From Vreelandella arcis (lineage in GTDB: Bacteria; Pseudomonadota; Gammaproteobacteria; Pseudomonadales; Halomonadaceae), in contig NZ_FNII01000007.1 of the NCBI RefSeq assembly GCF_900103865.1, forward strand, positions 62,001 to 126,000: a stretch of DNA of 64,000 bases, in the 5' to 3' direction. This document shows, one piece after another, positions 32,983 through 41,458 of this stretch. Made by a program: the position numbers and the translations under genes. How positions within the stretch are numbered: position 1 is the stretch's first letter; every line of letters starts with the position of its first letter. The notes under the pieces are model-generated. The model was given only the letters and a program-made list of their open reading frames with translations. It did no database searches and was not told the DNA's origin.

Positions 32983-33127
32983 CCGCCATAGCAGCGCCGA
33001 GGCGTCGATCATATCCGGCACCACGGCGCTACGCTACTGACGGATGGGGCCTTTATAAAGGGCCGATACTTCTCGCGTATGTCTGAGGCCGAAGTGGCAG
33101 AGAGCGAGGTGCCACAAGTTGTGCACC
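32983..33127 (-). pseudogene. decayed duplicate of an internal TPR-gene segment
   Basis: This 145-bp stretch aligns without net gaps to 33632-33776 (constant offset 649), at roughly four fifths identity by eye. Read in the homologous frame it gives VHNLWHLALCHFGL and later SAVVPDMIDASALLWR with a stop codon between, mirroring VHNWWHLALCHLDL and SAVVLDMIDASALLWR of the intact copy. Its upstream half overlaps the last codons of the TPR gene, which reads it in a different frame. Confidence 0.8.
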
Positions 33128-34468
33128 CTGACAGTCAATCTGACGCTCGGCTACGGCCGGGGCGGTGGCTCGTCGCAGGAAGTCGCGGTTGATGGGGCTA
33201 TGTGGCTTGAGCGCCAAACGTTCGTTGGCCATTCCCTCAGCAAGCTCTCGATTTCCCCCACGTAGGGCGGCTTCGGTCAGCGTCCAGTCGATGATGTCGC
33301 GCTGGGCGTGACTACCGCCGAAGGCGTTGGCAATAAAACGTACCGAGTTTAGACGCTCGGCCGCGGTGGTGTAATGGCCGCGCCAAAAGGCTACAAATCC
33401 TTCCGCCAGGGGCAGGCCGATGCGTCGAGCCCAGGTCGCTGTCTCGGAACTGTGGAGGTTATTGCGTAGTGTGGCCAGCAGCGCTTCCACCTGGGCGTCG
33501 CGACCAGCACCCAGGTAGGCCATCACTGCATGCCAATCGTTAAAGGGGTAGAGCTGTCCGTCCGCGTGCTGATCCCAGGCGATCGCCAGTTCCTGCCAAC
33601 GCTCTTTGACATCCTGACCCGTGAGGCTCAGCCGCCACAGCAGCGCCGAGGCGTCGATCATATCCAGCACCACGGCGCTGCGCGCCTGACGGATTGGGCC
33701 GTCATAGAGGGCCAGCACTTCTTTGGTCTGCCCGAGGTCGAGATGGCAGAGGGCGAGGTGCCACCAGTTGTGCACCTTGAACAGATTGTCGTCGCCCGAC
33801 CAGTAAGGCTCGCGCTCGGTCATCCAGCTAATGCCGTCCTGAGCACGGCCCTGCATTTCCATGACGTGGGCGATGGCGTGGTGTGCCCAGCAGTCGAGCG
33901 GTTGCAGATCCAGTGCTTGTCGGCCGACTTGTTCGGCGCGTGCGTAGTCGCCAGTCTCCTCTAGCCCGAAGGCATACATGCCTTGCACGATGGAATGACC
34001 CGGTATGTCGGGCGACCATCGAGGTAGCACGCGAGCTAGGCGGTCACGCAGGTTACGGGCATTGGCTCGGTAGAAGTCGACCAGGTGGCCGGCCTGGAGG
34101 GCCAGTAAATCGTGTGGGTAGCGCAGGTTGTGGTAATCCAGGGCGAGCCCTGCGGCGCTCCACTCGCCAGCAAGCAGCTGCGCGAGTATGGCGGCATGAG
34201 ATGCTTCCCGGTCATTCAAGCGTGAGTCATTAACGGCTGCCAGTTCGGCCTTGGCAGCGGCTGCCGCGGCGGGTTCTGTGGCCAAAGCAAATAGGTAGAT
34301 CTTGGCGATGCGTGCCATGGGGAAGTCGGGGGCGGTCTCAATCGCCTGCTCTAGTGGCGTGACGGGATCGCCTCGGTAGAGGTTGAAGGCGTCGACGGCA
34401 CGATTGTACTGCTGCAAGGTCTCGGCGGTGGCACCGGTCAGGGCGTTGCCTTGGCGGTCGGTCAGCAT
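33053..34468 (-). CDS. TPR-repeat protein (COG-type 38-kDa-like), altered C-terminus
   Basis: A 471-residue helical-repeat protein. TPR-like helices are visible in FPMARIAKIYLFALATEPAA, YARAEQVGRQALDLQPLDCW and VHNWWHLALCHLDLGQTKEV. Relatives are annotated only as tetratricopeptide proteins. I chose the ATG at 34468 (GGAGA nine bases upstream) over the longer frame. The final ~30 residues (from about CQGAQLVAPRS) are unlike the family and come from an out-of-frame reading of a decayed copy of codons further upstream. It is divergent from the AraC gene at 34638. Confidence 0.75.
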   Translation of the reverse strand: MLTDRQGNALTGATAETLQQYNRAVDAFNLYRGDPVTPLEQAIETAPDFPMARIAKIYLFALATEPAAAAAAKAELAAVNDSRLNDREASHAAILAQLLAGEWSAAGLALDYHNLRYPHDLLALQAGHLVDFYRANARNLRDRLARVLPRWSPDIPGHSIVQGMYAFGLEETGDYARAEQVGRQALDLQPLDCWAHHAIAHVMEMQGRAQDGISWMTEREPYWSGDDNLFKVHNWWHLALCHLDLGQTKEVLALYDGPIRQARSAVVLDMIDASALLWRLSLTGQDVKERWQELAIAWDQHADGQLYPFNDWHAVMAYLGAGRDAQVEALLATLRNNLHSSETATWARRIGLPLAEGFVAFWRGHYTTAAERLNSVRFIANAFGGSHAQRDIIDWTLTEAALRGGNRELAEGMANERLALKPHSPINRDFLRRATAPAVAERQIDCQGAQLVAPRSLPLRPQTYARSIGPL

Positions 34469-34637
34469 AGTAGGGATCTCCGGTTTTTCTTTGTGATTGT
34501 TGGCGGTGACAGCATTTTGCCACCGGGTGGCGGCCAGTCCGCTCACCAGGCTGCTAGACTACGTTGAGGTACGGGAAAGCATAATGGCCGAGGCGCCGGG
34601 GTTGTTGTCCGATCCGCCGCGATAGAGACACAGACCC

Positions 34638-35606
34638 ATGGATGCTGCACTTGATGTGCTGCGCATGATTCGTTTTACCGGTGGCATCTTTCTCGATGCG
34701 GAGTTCTCTGCGCCCTGGTGTGTGGTGGCACAAGTCACTCCGGAGGATTGTCTGCCTTTTACACCGGTGCCTCAGAGCATCCTGGCTTATCACTATGTCA
34801 GCGCCGGGGAGCTGTTGTTGCAGGTGGATCAAGGGCTGCCGGTGGCGTTGTCGGCGGGGCACATTGTGCTTTTGCCGCGCAACGATCCGCATCTCCTGGG
34901 TAGCGAACTGGGCGCCTGCCCTGTCAGCGTCGATCACCTGCTACAGCCCATAAACGAAGGAGGGCTGTCACGCATCGTCCACGGTGGTGGCGGCGAAATC
35001 ACCCGCCTGCTGTGCGGTTTTCTGCATAGTGAGACACCCTGCGATGCTCTGATTGCTGTACTGCCAAGAGTAATGACACTAGACGTGGCGGAGGGCGCTG
35101 CCAGGGCGTGGATCGAGAGTTCCTTCCGCTTTGCAGCCACGGAACTAGCTGCCGGGGCGGTGCGCTCGCCGGCGTTGCTCGCCAGGCTCGCTGAATTGCT
35201 GTTTATCGAGGCTGCACAGCGCTACCTTACCCGCCTGCCGCCCGATCAACGTTCCTGGGTTGGCGGATTGCGCGATCCTTTTGTCAGTCGAGCCTTGACC
35301 CAACTGCATGGTTTCCCTGAACGACATTGGACGACTCAAGGGCTGGCGTGCCAGGTCGGACTCTCCCGCTCTGCTTTTGCCGAGCGCTTTACTGAGCTTG
35401 TAGGAGTGCCGCCGATGCGCTATCTGGCTAGGCTGCGTATGCAGATCGCCTCCCGCCGCCTTTCGGAGTCGCTGACCCCTATCTCGCGCATCGCACTGGA
35501 AGCGGGGTACGAGTCAGAAGCCGCTTTCAGCAAGGCATTCAAGCGCGCATTCGGCGAGCCGCCAGCGACATGGCGACGGAAGCTCCGTACACCTGCACGC
35601 TCCTGA
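34638..35606 (+). CDS. AraC-family regulator with cupin_6 sensor domain
   Basis: A 322-residue regulator. The N-terminal cupin_6 domain (about 5-200) contains SAPWCVVAQVTPED and LSAGHIVLLPRNDPHLLGS. The C-terminal HTH_18 region has TQGLACQVGLSRSAFAERF and ISRIALEAGYESEAAFSKAFKR. The ligand is unknown. It is transcribed away from the TPR gene across about 170 bp and is a plausible regulator of it. Confidence 0.92.
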   Translation: MDAALDVLRMIRFTGGIFLDAEFSAPWCVVAQVTPEDCLPFTPVPQSILAYHYVSAGELLLQVDQGLPVALSAGHIVLLPRNDPHLLGSELGACPVSVDHLLQPINEGGLSRIVHGGGGEITRLLCGFLHSETPCDALIAVLPRVMTLDVAEGAARAWIESSFRFAATELAAGAVRSPALLARLAELLFIEAAQRYLTRLPPDQRSWVGGLRDPFVSRALTQLHGFPERHWTTQGLACQVGLSRSAFAERFTELVGVPPMRYLARLRMQIASRRLSESLTPISRIALEAGYESEAAFSKAFKRAFGEPPATWRRKLRTPARS

Positions 35607-35790
35607 TGGGCAAGCCGCATGCCGCTGTCTTTAGGTTCAATCGACATACTGCGCCTTGCTTCATTCCGCAAGGTAGGCTGTACTTTGTGTTCTCACTGAC
35701 AAGGACGGCTCGGTGATTCCCCCCTGGGTTGCCTAACGGCCGGGCCTGTCGGTGGCATACAAATGGCTCACTTTAATTAACAAGGCCTCT

Positions 35791-37572
35791 ATGAAAGCAA
35801 ACACCGCGTGGCCCGTGTGGTTAGTGCTGTTCGTGGCATTCACTTTTTCTAGCCTCTGTACGGCGCAAACTCAAGAAGAGGAAGGCGGGGGCGAGAACCG
35901 TCAATGGTTTAGCGTTGATTCAATCAACGCCGGACTTGGCGAGGCCCCCGAGGAAGTGAGCCGGCTAACGCCCAGGGAAGCGATTCGCAGCTTTGTGAAG
36001 CTGACTGAGCAAGAAGAGTATGAAGCGGCCGCTCATGTGCTCAACTTGGCTGAATTCTCTGAACAGGAGCAGCGTGAACAAGGCGCTGAATTAGCCCGCC
36101 AGATGGCGGAGGTTCTCAAACGCGGTAAGTGGCTGAGTGTGTCGGATCTCCCGGGGCGTGAAGACGCCATGATCGTAGACGCCTCGGGCCAAAATCCCCG
36201 TGCGGGCGAAGTGCGCCGCAGCGTTGAATTGGCGACGCTCAGAACCCGTGGCGATACCTACGCTATTCGGCTAGGTCGATACCGCGTGGGTGAAGAGGAG
36301 CCGGCATGGCTGATCATGCCCATCAGCGTGACGTACATTCCGATGCTCTATGAGCGATTCGGCCCGTCGATGTTGGAAAATTATATTCCCGAGCGATTTC
36401 AGAGCTCATTTGGTCTCCTGAGAATTTGGGAGTGGATCGCCATTCCGGTGTTTCTGCTGCTCAATGTGTTTTTCGGTTGGGTGGTTTATCGGTTCATCGG
36501 GTTGTTGGCGACATTGGCCCCTTCGGGTGGGGTAAGCATTTTCGCTGGCCAAATTGGCGTACCCACGGCGCTGGTGGTGGTGTCGTTGGTCACACAAGCG
36601 TTGTTGGGCTACGTGGTGTCGTTCTCGGCGGTGGCGACGACGACCTTTCGTGTCGTACTGATCAGCATCTTGGCCTGGGGCATCGGTACCATCGCCTTGC
36701 GCCTTGTGGATACTCTGATGCTGGGAATGACGCGGCGCTTGGTCGGTGGAATCGACGACACCGATTCCAAGGACGATCGCAAACTGCTCACCACGCTTTA
36801 TGCACTGCGCAGGATTATTATTCTGGTCACTGTGACGGGTGTATCGGTCTATATTCTGGGGCAAATTCAATTGTTTGAGACCCTTGGCATGTCGCTTTTA
36901 GCGTCTGCCAGCGTGTTGGCGGTGCTGGTGGGTGTCGCCGGTCAGGCGGTGTTGGGCAATATTCTCTCGTCGTTTCAGCTGTCACTTGCCAAACCTATCC
37001 GGATTGGCGATCTGGTGATATTCGAAGAAGAATGGTGCTATGTAGAAGGTATTTTCTATACCTTTATTCGTTTGCGGGTATGGGATGACCGGCGGCTTAT
37101 TGTGCCGGTCACCTATTTTGTCACCAGGCCCTTCGATAATTTGTCGGTCAAGGGCACCAAAATGTACCGCTCGGTGACGCTTACGCTGCACTTAAGCGCC
37201 GACATCGAACTGATAAGAGAAAAGTTTCTGGAAGTTGCTAAAGAAGAAGACGATATCATCGAGCACCACAAGCTGCTGTGTTACGTGACCAGCCAAACTG
37301 GCGCGACGCAAACCGTGACCTGCTATTTAATGACCTCTGACCCCATGTCTGGATGGACCGCGGAAATGCACGTACGCGAAAAACTCATGGCGTTCATCCG
37401 CGACCATCACCCCGACTGGTGGCCGAGAGACGTGGTGGTTATTAGCCATCGGGATATCGCTCGGGGCGAAGGGCAGACCCAGCGCTCGATCAACGCGCCC
37501 AACGACGCGTCGAGCGAAGAAGTGTCCGACACCGAGGCGCCGGGCGACCGGGATCAAAGCGAGTCCACGTGA
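35791..37572 (+). CDS. large MscS-family mechanosensitive channel
   Basis: A 593-residue protein with a signal peptide (cleavage near SLCTA), a periplasmic domain of about 200 residues, four to five transmembrane helices (about 215-400) and the MscS pore segment. The pore is followed by GQAVLGNILSSFQLSLAKPIRIGD, then the beta and C-terminal domains. I chose the ATG at 35791 for its signal peptide. The acidic C-terminal tail (SEEVSDTEAPGDRDQSE) suits a halophile. It is likely an osmotic emergency valve. Confidence 0.9.
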   Translation: MKANTAWPVWLVLFVAFTFSSLCTAQTQEEEGGGENRQWFSVDSINAGLGEAPEEVSRLTPREAIRSFVKLTEQEEYEAAAHVLNLAEFSEQEQREQGAELARQMAEVLKRGKWLSVSDLPGREDAMIVDASGQNPRAGEVRRSVELATLRTRGDTYAIRLGRYRVGEEEPAWLIMPISVTYIPMLYERFGPSMLENYIPERFQSSFGLLRIWEWIAIPVFLLLNVFFGWVVYRFIGLLATLAPSGGVSIFAGQIGVPTALVVVSLVTQALLGYVVSFSAVATTTFRVVLISILAWGIGTIALRLVDTLMLGMTRRLVGGIDDTDSKDDRKLLTTLYALRRIIILVTVTGVSVYILGQIQLFETLGMSLLASASVLAVLVGVAGQAVLGNILSSFQLSLAKPIRIGDLVIFEEEWCYVEGIFYTFIRLRVWDDRRLIVPVTYFVTRPFDNLSVKGTKMYRSVTLTLHLSADIELIREKFLEVAKEEDDIIEHHKLLCYVTSQTGATQTVTCYLMTSDPMSGWTAEMHVREKLMAFIRDHHPDWWPRDVVVISHRDIARGEGQTQRSINAPNDASSEEVSDTEAPGDRDQSEST

Positions 37573-37691
37573 CCGGCGGTGAGCGGTCTGAGGCCAGGTT
37601 CATGGCGTACATGGTAGTAAAGGCCGCTTACCAAGACAGGGAGTGTTTTTGCATGGGGTTACAAGTCGAACAGCGTTTATTACCAGGCTGA

Positions 37692-37982
37692 CAAGCCTGG
37701 GATGTTAGCAAGCGCGCTTGGACGTGGCACGATAGTCATGAAGGTTTGTTGCCGACCACACCGATCGAAATTGAGCGTTACCCTGGGCCGCTATTGCTTT
37801 CCCATGGCACTGAAGACCGAATGTGGTCGGTTGAGATGACTAGGCGTCTTGAGAAACGCCTGAGCGAGCATGACCGCAACCCCGAGGTGCACTACTACGG
37901 AGGTGAGGATCATGTCTCTAGCAGCTCGGGACAGAATGTTCACTACCAATTGTTGCTAGACTTCTTTTCAAAACATCTTTAA
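37692..37982 (+). pseudogene. C-terminal remnant of an alpha/beta hydrolase (BAAT/acyl-CoA thioesterase-like)
   Basis: After a stop at 37689 the frame reads KRAWTWHDSHEGLLPTTPIE, then GPLLLSHGTEDRMWSV with the strand-loop carrying the catalytic Asp. It ends with YGGEDHVSS, holding the catalytic His, and terminates normally. The N-terminal ~200 residues with the nucleophile Ser are missing, and the 120 bp upstream shows no homologous frame. A TTG start at 37746 is conceivable, but the product could not be an active hydrolase. Confidence 0.7.
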
Positions 37983-37986
37983 CCCC

Positions 37987-38331
37987 TCACTCGTCATCTT
38001 TCCATGTAAAAAGCCCATCTCGGTAGCTAAGAGGCATGGCTGTCATGATGGCCGTTTTAGGTAGATTGTCGATATGCGCTTTGGGCTGCCACCAGGGCTG
38101 TTCTTTGGTGGGCGGCAGCCATTCAATGCTGTCGCTAAAGTGGGTCGTATCTACCTCTAGCACTAACGGTGCCTCATCATAGACGAAGTATTTGTTGGCG
38201 ATATAGAGAACTGCTTCTTCAACATTCAAATGAACGCAGTCGAGCTTATGATCGTTGCCGCAGCGGGGTACATAGCCTAGCTGCTGTGTTTGATCCCAAA
38301 TAGTTTTGCTGATGACTCTGAATAAACGCAT
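37987..38331 (-). CDS. DUF952-like small protein behind a SoxR-type promoter
   Basis: A 114-residue cytoplasmic protein beginning MRLFRVISKTIWDQ. The CVHLNVEEAVLYIANKYF segment and the later LVLEVDTTHF strand resemble DUF952, whose fold is related to ADP-ribosyltransferase-like RES/2H proteins; the assignment is tentative. GGAG lies six bases before the ATG. A MerR/SoxR-type promoter with a 19-bp spacer lies about 37-67 bp upstream. This suggests induction by redox-cycling compounds. Its 3' end nearly touches the hydrolase remnant. Confidence 0.6.
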   Translation of the reverse strand: MRLFRVISKTIWDQTQQLGYVPRCGNDHKLDCVHLNVEEAVLYIANKYFVYDEAPLVLEVDTTHFSDSIEWLPPTKEQPWWQPKAHIDNLPKTAIMTAMPLSYRDGLFTWKDDE

Positions 38332-38367
38332 AGCGACTCCAGGGGTGTTTTTTACTCCGACCTAGTT

Positions 38368-38398
38368 AGCCTAAAAGCTCAAGTGGACTTGAGGTCAA
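38368..38398 (-). promoter_or_regulatory. MerR-family (SoxR-like) promoter with 19-bp spacer
   Basis: On the minus strand, TTGACC (-35, 38398-38393) is separated by exactly 19 bp from TAGGCT (-10, 38373-38368). Within the spacer, CTCAAGT-CC-ACTTGAG at 38393-38378 is a perfect 7+2+7 dyad, matching the E. coli SoxR box (CCTCAAGTTAACTTGAGG) except at the centre and one outer base. The long spacer and spacer-embedded dyad are specific to MerR-type activation. It drives toward the DUF952-like gene. Confidence 0.75.
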
Positions 38399-38538
38399 GT
38401 TGCACTGAAGTCGTGAGGTCTATTGCAGAATAAGACTCTTGGGCCGCGGCGCTGGATGAAATCAGTGACCTTATCGGCGATGGTGTTGATAAAACAACTC
38501 TGCCCAGCATGTGAATAAAAGACTTTTTTGCTATTATT

Positions 38539-38552
38539 GATGGAAATCCATC
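38539..38552 (+). promoter_or_regulatory. operator-like palindrome before the Xre gene
   Basis: GATGGA-AA-TCCATC is a perfect six-base-arm dyad 17 bp upstream of the antitoxin ATG, flanked by T-tracts. It is the probable autorepression site of the toxin-antitoxin operon. Confidence 0.55.
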
Positions 38553-38568
38553 TTTTTTATGGTGCGCC

Positions 38569-38940
38569 ATGTCAGTCCTTGCTCAAACAAAGCTCACCCC
38601 TGAAATGGTGCTGGCGAAAGCGGTACTGAGTGCTGCTGAGCAGTTGGGGTTATCGCAGACTGATTTGGCAGCAGTGCTTGGCGTGCACCGCACAACGATT
38701 ACACAGCTTAAAAAAAGTCTGAAGCTTGACCCCAACTCTAAGCAGGGCGAACTAGCCCTGCTGCTCATTCGCTTAGCTCGAGCGTTGTTCGCTCTTACCG
38801 GCGGCGACCAAAAATGGATTCAGCATTTTATGCGCACGCCTAACCGTGTCACTGGTGGCATCCCAGCTGAGCAAGTGACGCAGTTGGAAGGGCTGTTTGC
38901 GGTACTGAGGTTCGTTGATGGTATGCGGGGTAAAGTGTGA
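38569..38940 (+). CDS. Xre/MbcA/ParS-type antitoxin
   Basis: A 123-residue antitoxin. An N-terminal Xre-like helix-turn-helix (AEQLGLSQTDLAAVLGVHRTTITQL, read in two parts) is followed by the DUF2384/MbcA toxin-binding region (LALLLIRLARALFALTGG and IQHFMRTPNRVTGGIPAE). It neutralises the RES toxin encoded next and represses the operon. Its stop overlaps the toxin's GTG start (GTGA), so the two are translationally coupled. Confidence 0.9.
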   Translation: MSVLAQTKLTPEMVLAKAVLSAAEQLGLSQTDLAAVLGVHRTTITQLKKSLKLDPNSKQGELALLLIRLARALFALTGGDQKWIQHFMRTPNRVTGGIPAEQVTQLEGLFAVLRFVDGMRGKV

Positions 38941-39686
38941 GTGTGTGGGAGGCCTGCGGCGGCGAGCGAAACATCGAACCCATCTCGGGCACGCTGTACC
39001 GGCTGGTGGAAAGTCAGGAGCAGGTCGCGACGCTCAGCTATGTCGACACGCTAGAAGAGCAGGAAATGCTTGAAGCCCTGCTTGAAACTGCTAAACCGCC
39101 TAACCCACAGCAGGAGCGAGACCTGCACTACCTATTGAAAACACCTTTCCGGTACCCGCCTCTCCATTGGGGGTCGCGTTTTGGCCGTGTGTTTGAGCCA
39201 AGTATTTTCTATGGCGGTAAGAGTGTTGCGACTACCCTCGCTGAGTCTGCCTACTACCGACTGGTTTTCTGGTACTCCATGGAAGGGGAGCCCGTTACCG
39301 AGTCGCTGCGTTCAGAGCACACGCTATTGTCGGTGGACTATGCCGCTCAAAACGGCGTCAGGCTAAACGCTGGCGCCTTTATCGAACACATCACCGCGCT
39401 GACGCATCCGGTCGATTACGCGCCTTGTCAGCAATTGGGCAGTGCAATGCGTAGGGCGGGGGTGGAGGCCTTTGAGTACGCCTCTGCAAGAGATCGTCAA
39501 GGCGGTGCCTGTGTGGGCTTGTTTTCCCCTGACGCGCTCGCCCAGCACGCGCCAACCGATATGCAGCCCTGGCTTTGCGTCACGAACGCCGCTCAAGTCT
39601 CATTCAAACGCAAAGACGCACCCGGGGTAACGACCTATTATCTGGATGATTTTCTGCATCAGGGGGTGCTGCCATTCCCTGCTTAG
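38937..39686 (+). CDS. RES-domain toxin
   Basis: A 249-residue RES-domain protein. The family's Arg (GTLYRLVE), Glu (TTLAESAYYRL) and Ser (YASARDRQGGACVGLF) are all in order. RES toxins degrade NAD+ and arrest growth. It starts with GTG inside the antitoxin stop codon. At about 250 residues it is the longer RES type with an N-terminal extension (about 60 residues). It forms a two-gene TA module with the Xre antitoxin. Confidence 0.9.
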   Translation: MSVWEACGGERNIEPISGTLYRLVESQEQVATLSYVDTLEEQEMLEALLETAKPPNPQQERDLHYLLKTPFRYPPLHWGSRFGRVFEPSIFYGGKSVATTLAESAYYRLVFWYSMEGEPVTESLRSEHTLLSVDYAAQNGVRLNAGAFIEHITALTHPVDYAPCQQLGSAMRRAGVEAFEYASARDRQGGACVGLFSPDALAQHAPTDMQPWLCVTNAAQVSFKRKDAPGVTTYYLDDFLHQGVLPFPA

Positions 39687-39729
39687 GGCGTTTCTATAAT
39701 GCGCAGCCAGCAGCCCAATTCGCTACGGC

Positions 39730-40068
39730 TTACCCTACGCCGGCCGCCACTAACTGCACCGCGCCATAGACCGCGACGCCGGCAGCCACCGGCCAGCCCA
39801 GCGAGCGTAGCCGCCACCACACCATCAGGGTGACACCTAGTCCGATAGCCGTCGCTATCCATGAAATGGCGCTTGGGTTAACCGGCATGATCGACACGCC
39901 CAATACCGCCGCAATCATCAGCGGGCCGAGAATGGTGAGCCACTGGGGCATGTTGTTGAGGCCGGTTGTACTGTCTATGCGGCGCTGCATCCACAAGAAC
40001 GGCACCACGCGCATCAGCAGGGTGCCCAGGGCTGACGCCACCACAGCAATCCATAATGCAGTGCTCAT
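39730..40068 (-). CDS. azlD: AzlD-family branched-chain amino acid exporter subunit
   Basis: A 112-residue, four-helix membrane protein starting MSTALWIAVVASALGTLLMRVVPF, typical of AzlD. With AzlC it forms an exporter of branched-chain amino acids or analogues. Its start overlaps azlC by four bases. Last gene of the regulator-azlC-azlD operon. Confidence 0.88.
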   Translation of the reverse strand: MSTALWIAVVASALGTLLMRVVPFLWMQRRIDSTTGLNNMPQWLTILGPLMIAAVLGVSIMPVNPSAISWIATAIGLGVTLMVWWRLRSLGWPVAAGVAVYGAVQLVAAGVG

Positions 40069-40787
40069 GGGTTACACCTCCCAGCCTTGAACTTGACCAT
40101 ATAAAAGCACAGCGCGCCGCTGGTGGCGGCCAGGGGAATGGCCACGTTGCTCCAGCCGTACAGCGTCAGCAGCAGCGCCGAGCCAATGGCGGCGCTCAGC
40201 GCCACCGCCCAGCGCTTATCCGTGAAGCGCGGCGCGACCATGGTGAGAAACAGGGCGGGTAGCGCAAACGGCATTACTTCGCCGAGGAGTGGCCAGCGTG
40301 CGGTCAGCGTCTCACCCGCCGTGGCCCCTATTACCGTCCCTACTATCCATACGCCCCAGGCGAGCAGGGCGGCGCCGGTGAACCAGCCAAACCGATCCGC
40401 TGCTGGTAGTTGGGGAAGCCGGGTGAGCGCCAGGGCAAATACCTGGTCGGTTAAACCGTGCATCAGCCAGGGCCAGTGGCGGCTGCGCGGCAATAAAGCC
40501 GCCAAGTTAGGGCCGTAAACCAGATGGCGCACGTTAATCAGCAGCGTCATGGCGACCACCAACCAGAGCGGCGACCCCGCGGCCACCATGCCGACGAACA
40601 GGAATTGCGAAGCCCCGGCGTAAATCAGCGTCGAGATCACGGCGGCTTCCCAGGTGCTAAACCCCGCCTGGGTGGCGACCACGCCAAACGAGAGCGCGAC
40701 CGGGATATAGCCGCCAAGCAGCGGAATGGCTTCGCGAACGCCGGTGAGCCATGCAGGCGAACGGCGGGGCGCGGCGAGCGGCTTCAT
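40065..40787 (-). CDS. azlC: AzlC-family permease
   Basis: A 240-residue membrane protein with GVREAIPLLGGYIPVALSFG at the start and YAGASQFLFVGMVAAG and NVRHLVYGPNLA inside, the AzlC/YgaZ signatures. It acts with AzlD in amino-acid export. Both ends overlap neighbouring genes by four bases, so the operon is tightly coupled. Confidence 0.9.
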   Translation of the reverse strand: MKPLAAPRRSPAWLTGVREAIPLLGGYIPVALSFGVVATQAGFSTWEAAVISTLIYAGASQFLFVGMVAAGSPLWLVVAMTLLINVRHLVYGPNLAALLPRSRHWPWLMHGLTDQVFALALTRLPQLPAADRFGWFTGAALLAWGVWIVGTVIGATAGETLTARWPLLGEVMPFALPALFLTMVAPRFTDKRWAVALSAAIGSALLLTLYGWSNVAIPLAATSGALCFYMVKFKAGRCNP

Positions 40788-41314
40788 GGTGTGTCTCCCG
40801 GGGAGGCATAAACGACGGTTAATAGCAGCGTCGCCCAGGCGTCCTGGGTGCGATAAAGGTGGGGTTGGTCAGCGGGAAACGCCATCGAATCGCCCGCGGT
40901 TAGCGTGCGAGTGGCGCTTTCCGGGCCGGCTTCCAGCCAGCCGCTCAATAGCGTGAGCGATTCCCGCGAACCAGGGGTGTGCGGCTCAGCATGGCGTATG
41001 GTATGCGGCGCGCAGCGCATCCAGTAGGCATCGATCTGGGGCGTATCGGTTCCCTGATCAATCAGCCGCACCAGAACGCCATCTTCGCCCAGCGGTACGG
41101 TAATTGGCGCGACCAAGGTGCCAAAGGGAACGTTTAACTGCACGGCAAGTCGCCAGATGGTGTCGAGCGTCGGGTTGCCGTTGCCTTGTTCAAGGCGCGA
41201 CAGGTTGGACTTGGCAATCCCCGCTGCGCTGGCTAACTGCGAAAGCGACCAGCCCCGCTCGAGGCGGAGTGCCTGTAAATGATGACCGAGAGTGCTAAGT
41301 GAAAGTGAATCCAT
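40784..41314 (-). CDS. XRE-cupin transcriptional regulator of azlCD
   Basis: A 176-residue regulator. It has an N-terminal Xre helix-turn-helix (LRLERGWSLSQLASAAGIAK and SNLSRLEQGNGNPTLDTIW) and a C-terminal cupin sensor (RHAEPHTPGSRESLTLLSGW). It is the first gene of the azlCD operon, a common pairing. Repeated AACGTTC elements just upstream are its likely operator. The ligand is probably an amino acid (inference). Confidence 0.9.
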   Translation of the reverse strand: MDSLSLSTLGHHLQALRLERGWSLSQLASAAGIAKSNLSRLEQGNGNPTLDTIWRLAVQLNVPFGTLVAPITVPLGEDGVLVRLIDQGTDTPQIDAYWMRCAPHTIRHAEPHTPGSRESLTLLSGWLEAGPESATRTLTAGDSMAFPADQPHLYRTQDAWATLLLTVVYASPGDTP

Positions 41315-41342
41315 GGGTGCCGCCGCATCGTTGCATTAACAA

Positions 41343-41379
41343 AACGTTCCATTTATAGAACGTTCTATATAAAGAACGA
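41343..41379 (-). promoter_or_regulatory. AACGTTC operator cluster of the XRE-cupin/azlCD operon
   Basis: TAGAACGTTCTA (41356-41367) is a perfect 12-bp palindrome, flanked by a second ACGTTCC (41344-41350) and by AGAACGAT (41373-41380). The cluster lies 29-66 bp before the regulator's start codon, where it would overlap the promoter. Confidence 0.65.
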
Positions 41380-41458
41380 TCGACTGTCAACCATCCGCTA
41401 AACACGTGTGGCGAGCATAACTATCGGCGGAGGTTTCCGCCGACAGCATGGGTGGTTA

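Noticed and set aside
38424-38512. Short plus-strand frame ending DSWAAALDEISDLIGDGVDK
   Set aside because: Looks like a protein tail, but a stop lies directly before it and only about 26 codons are open; too little to call a gene or pseudogene.
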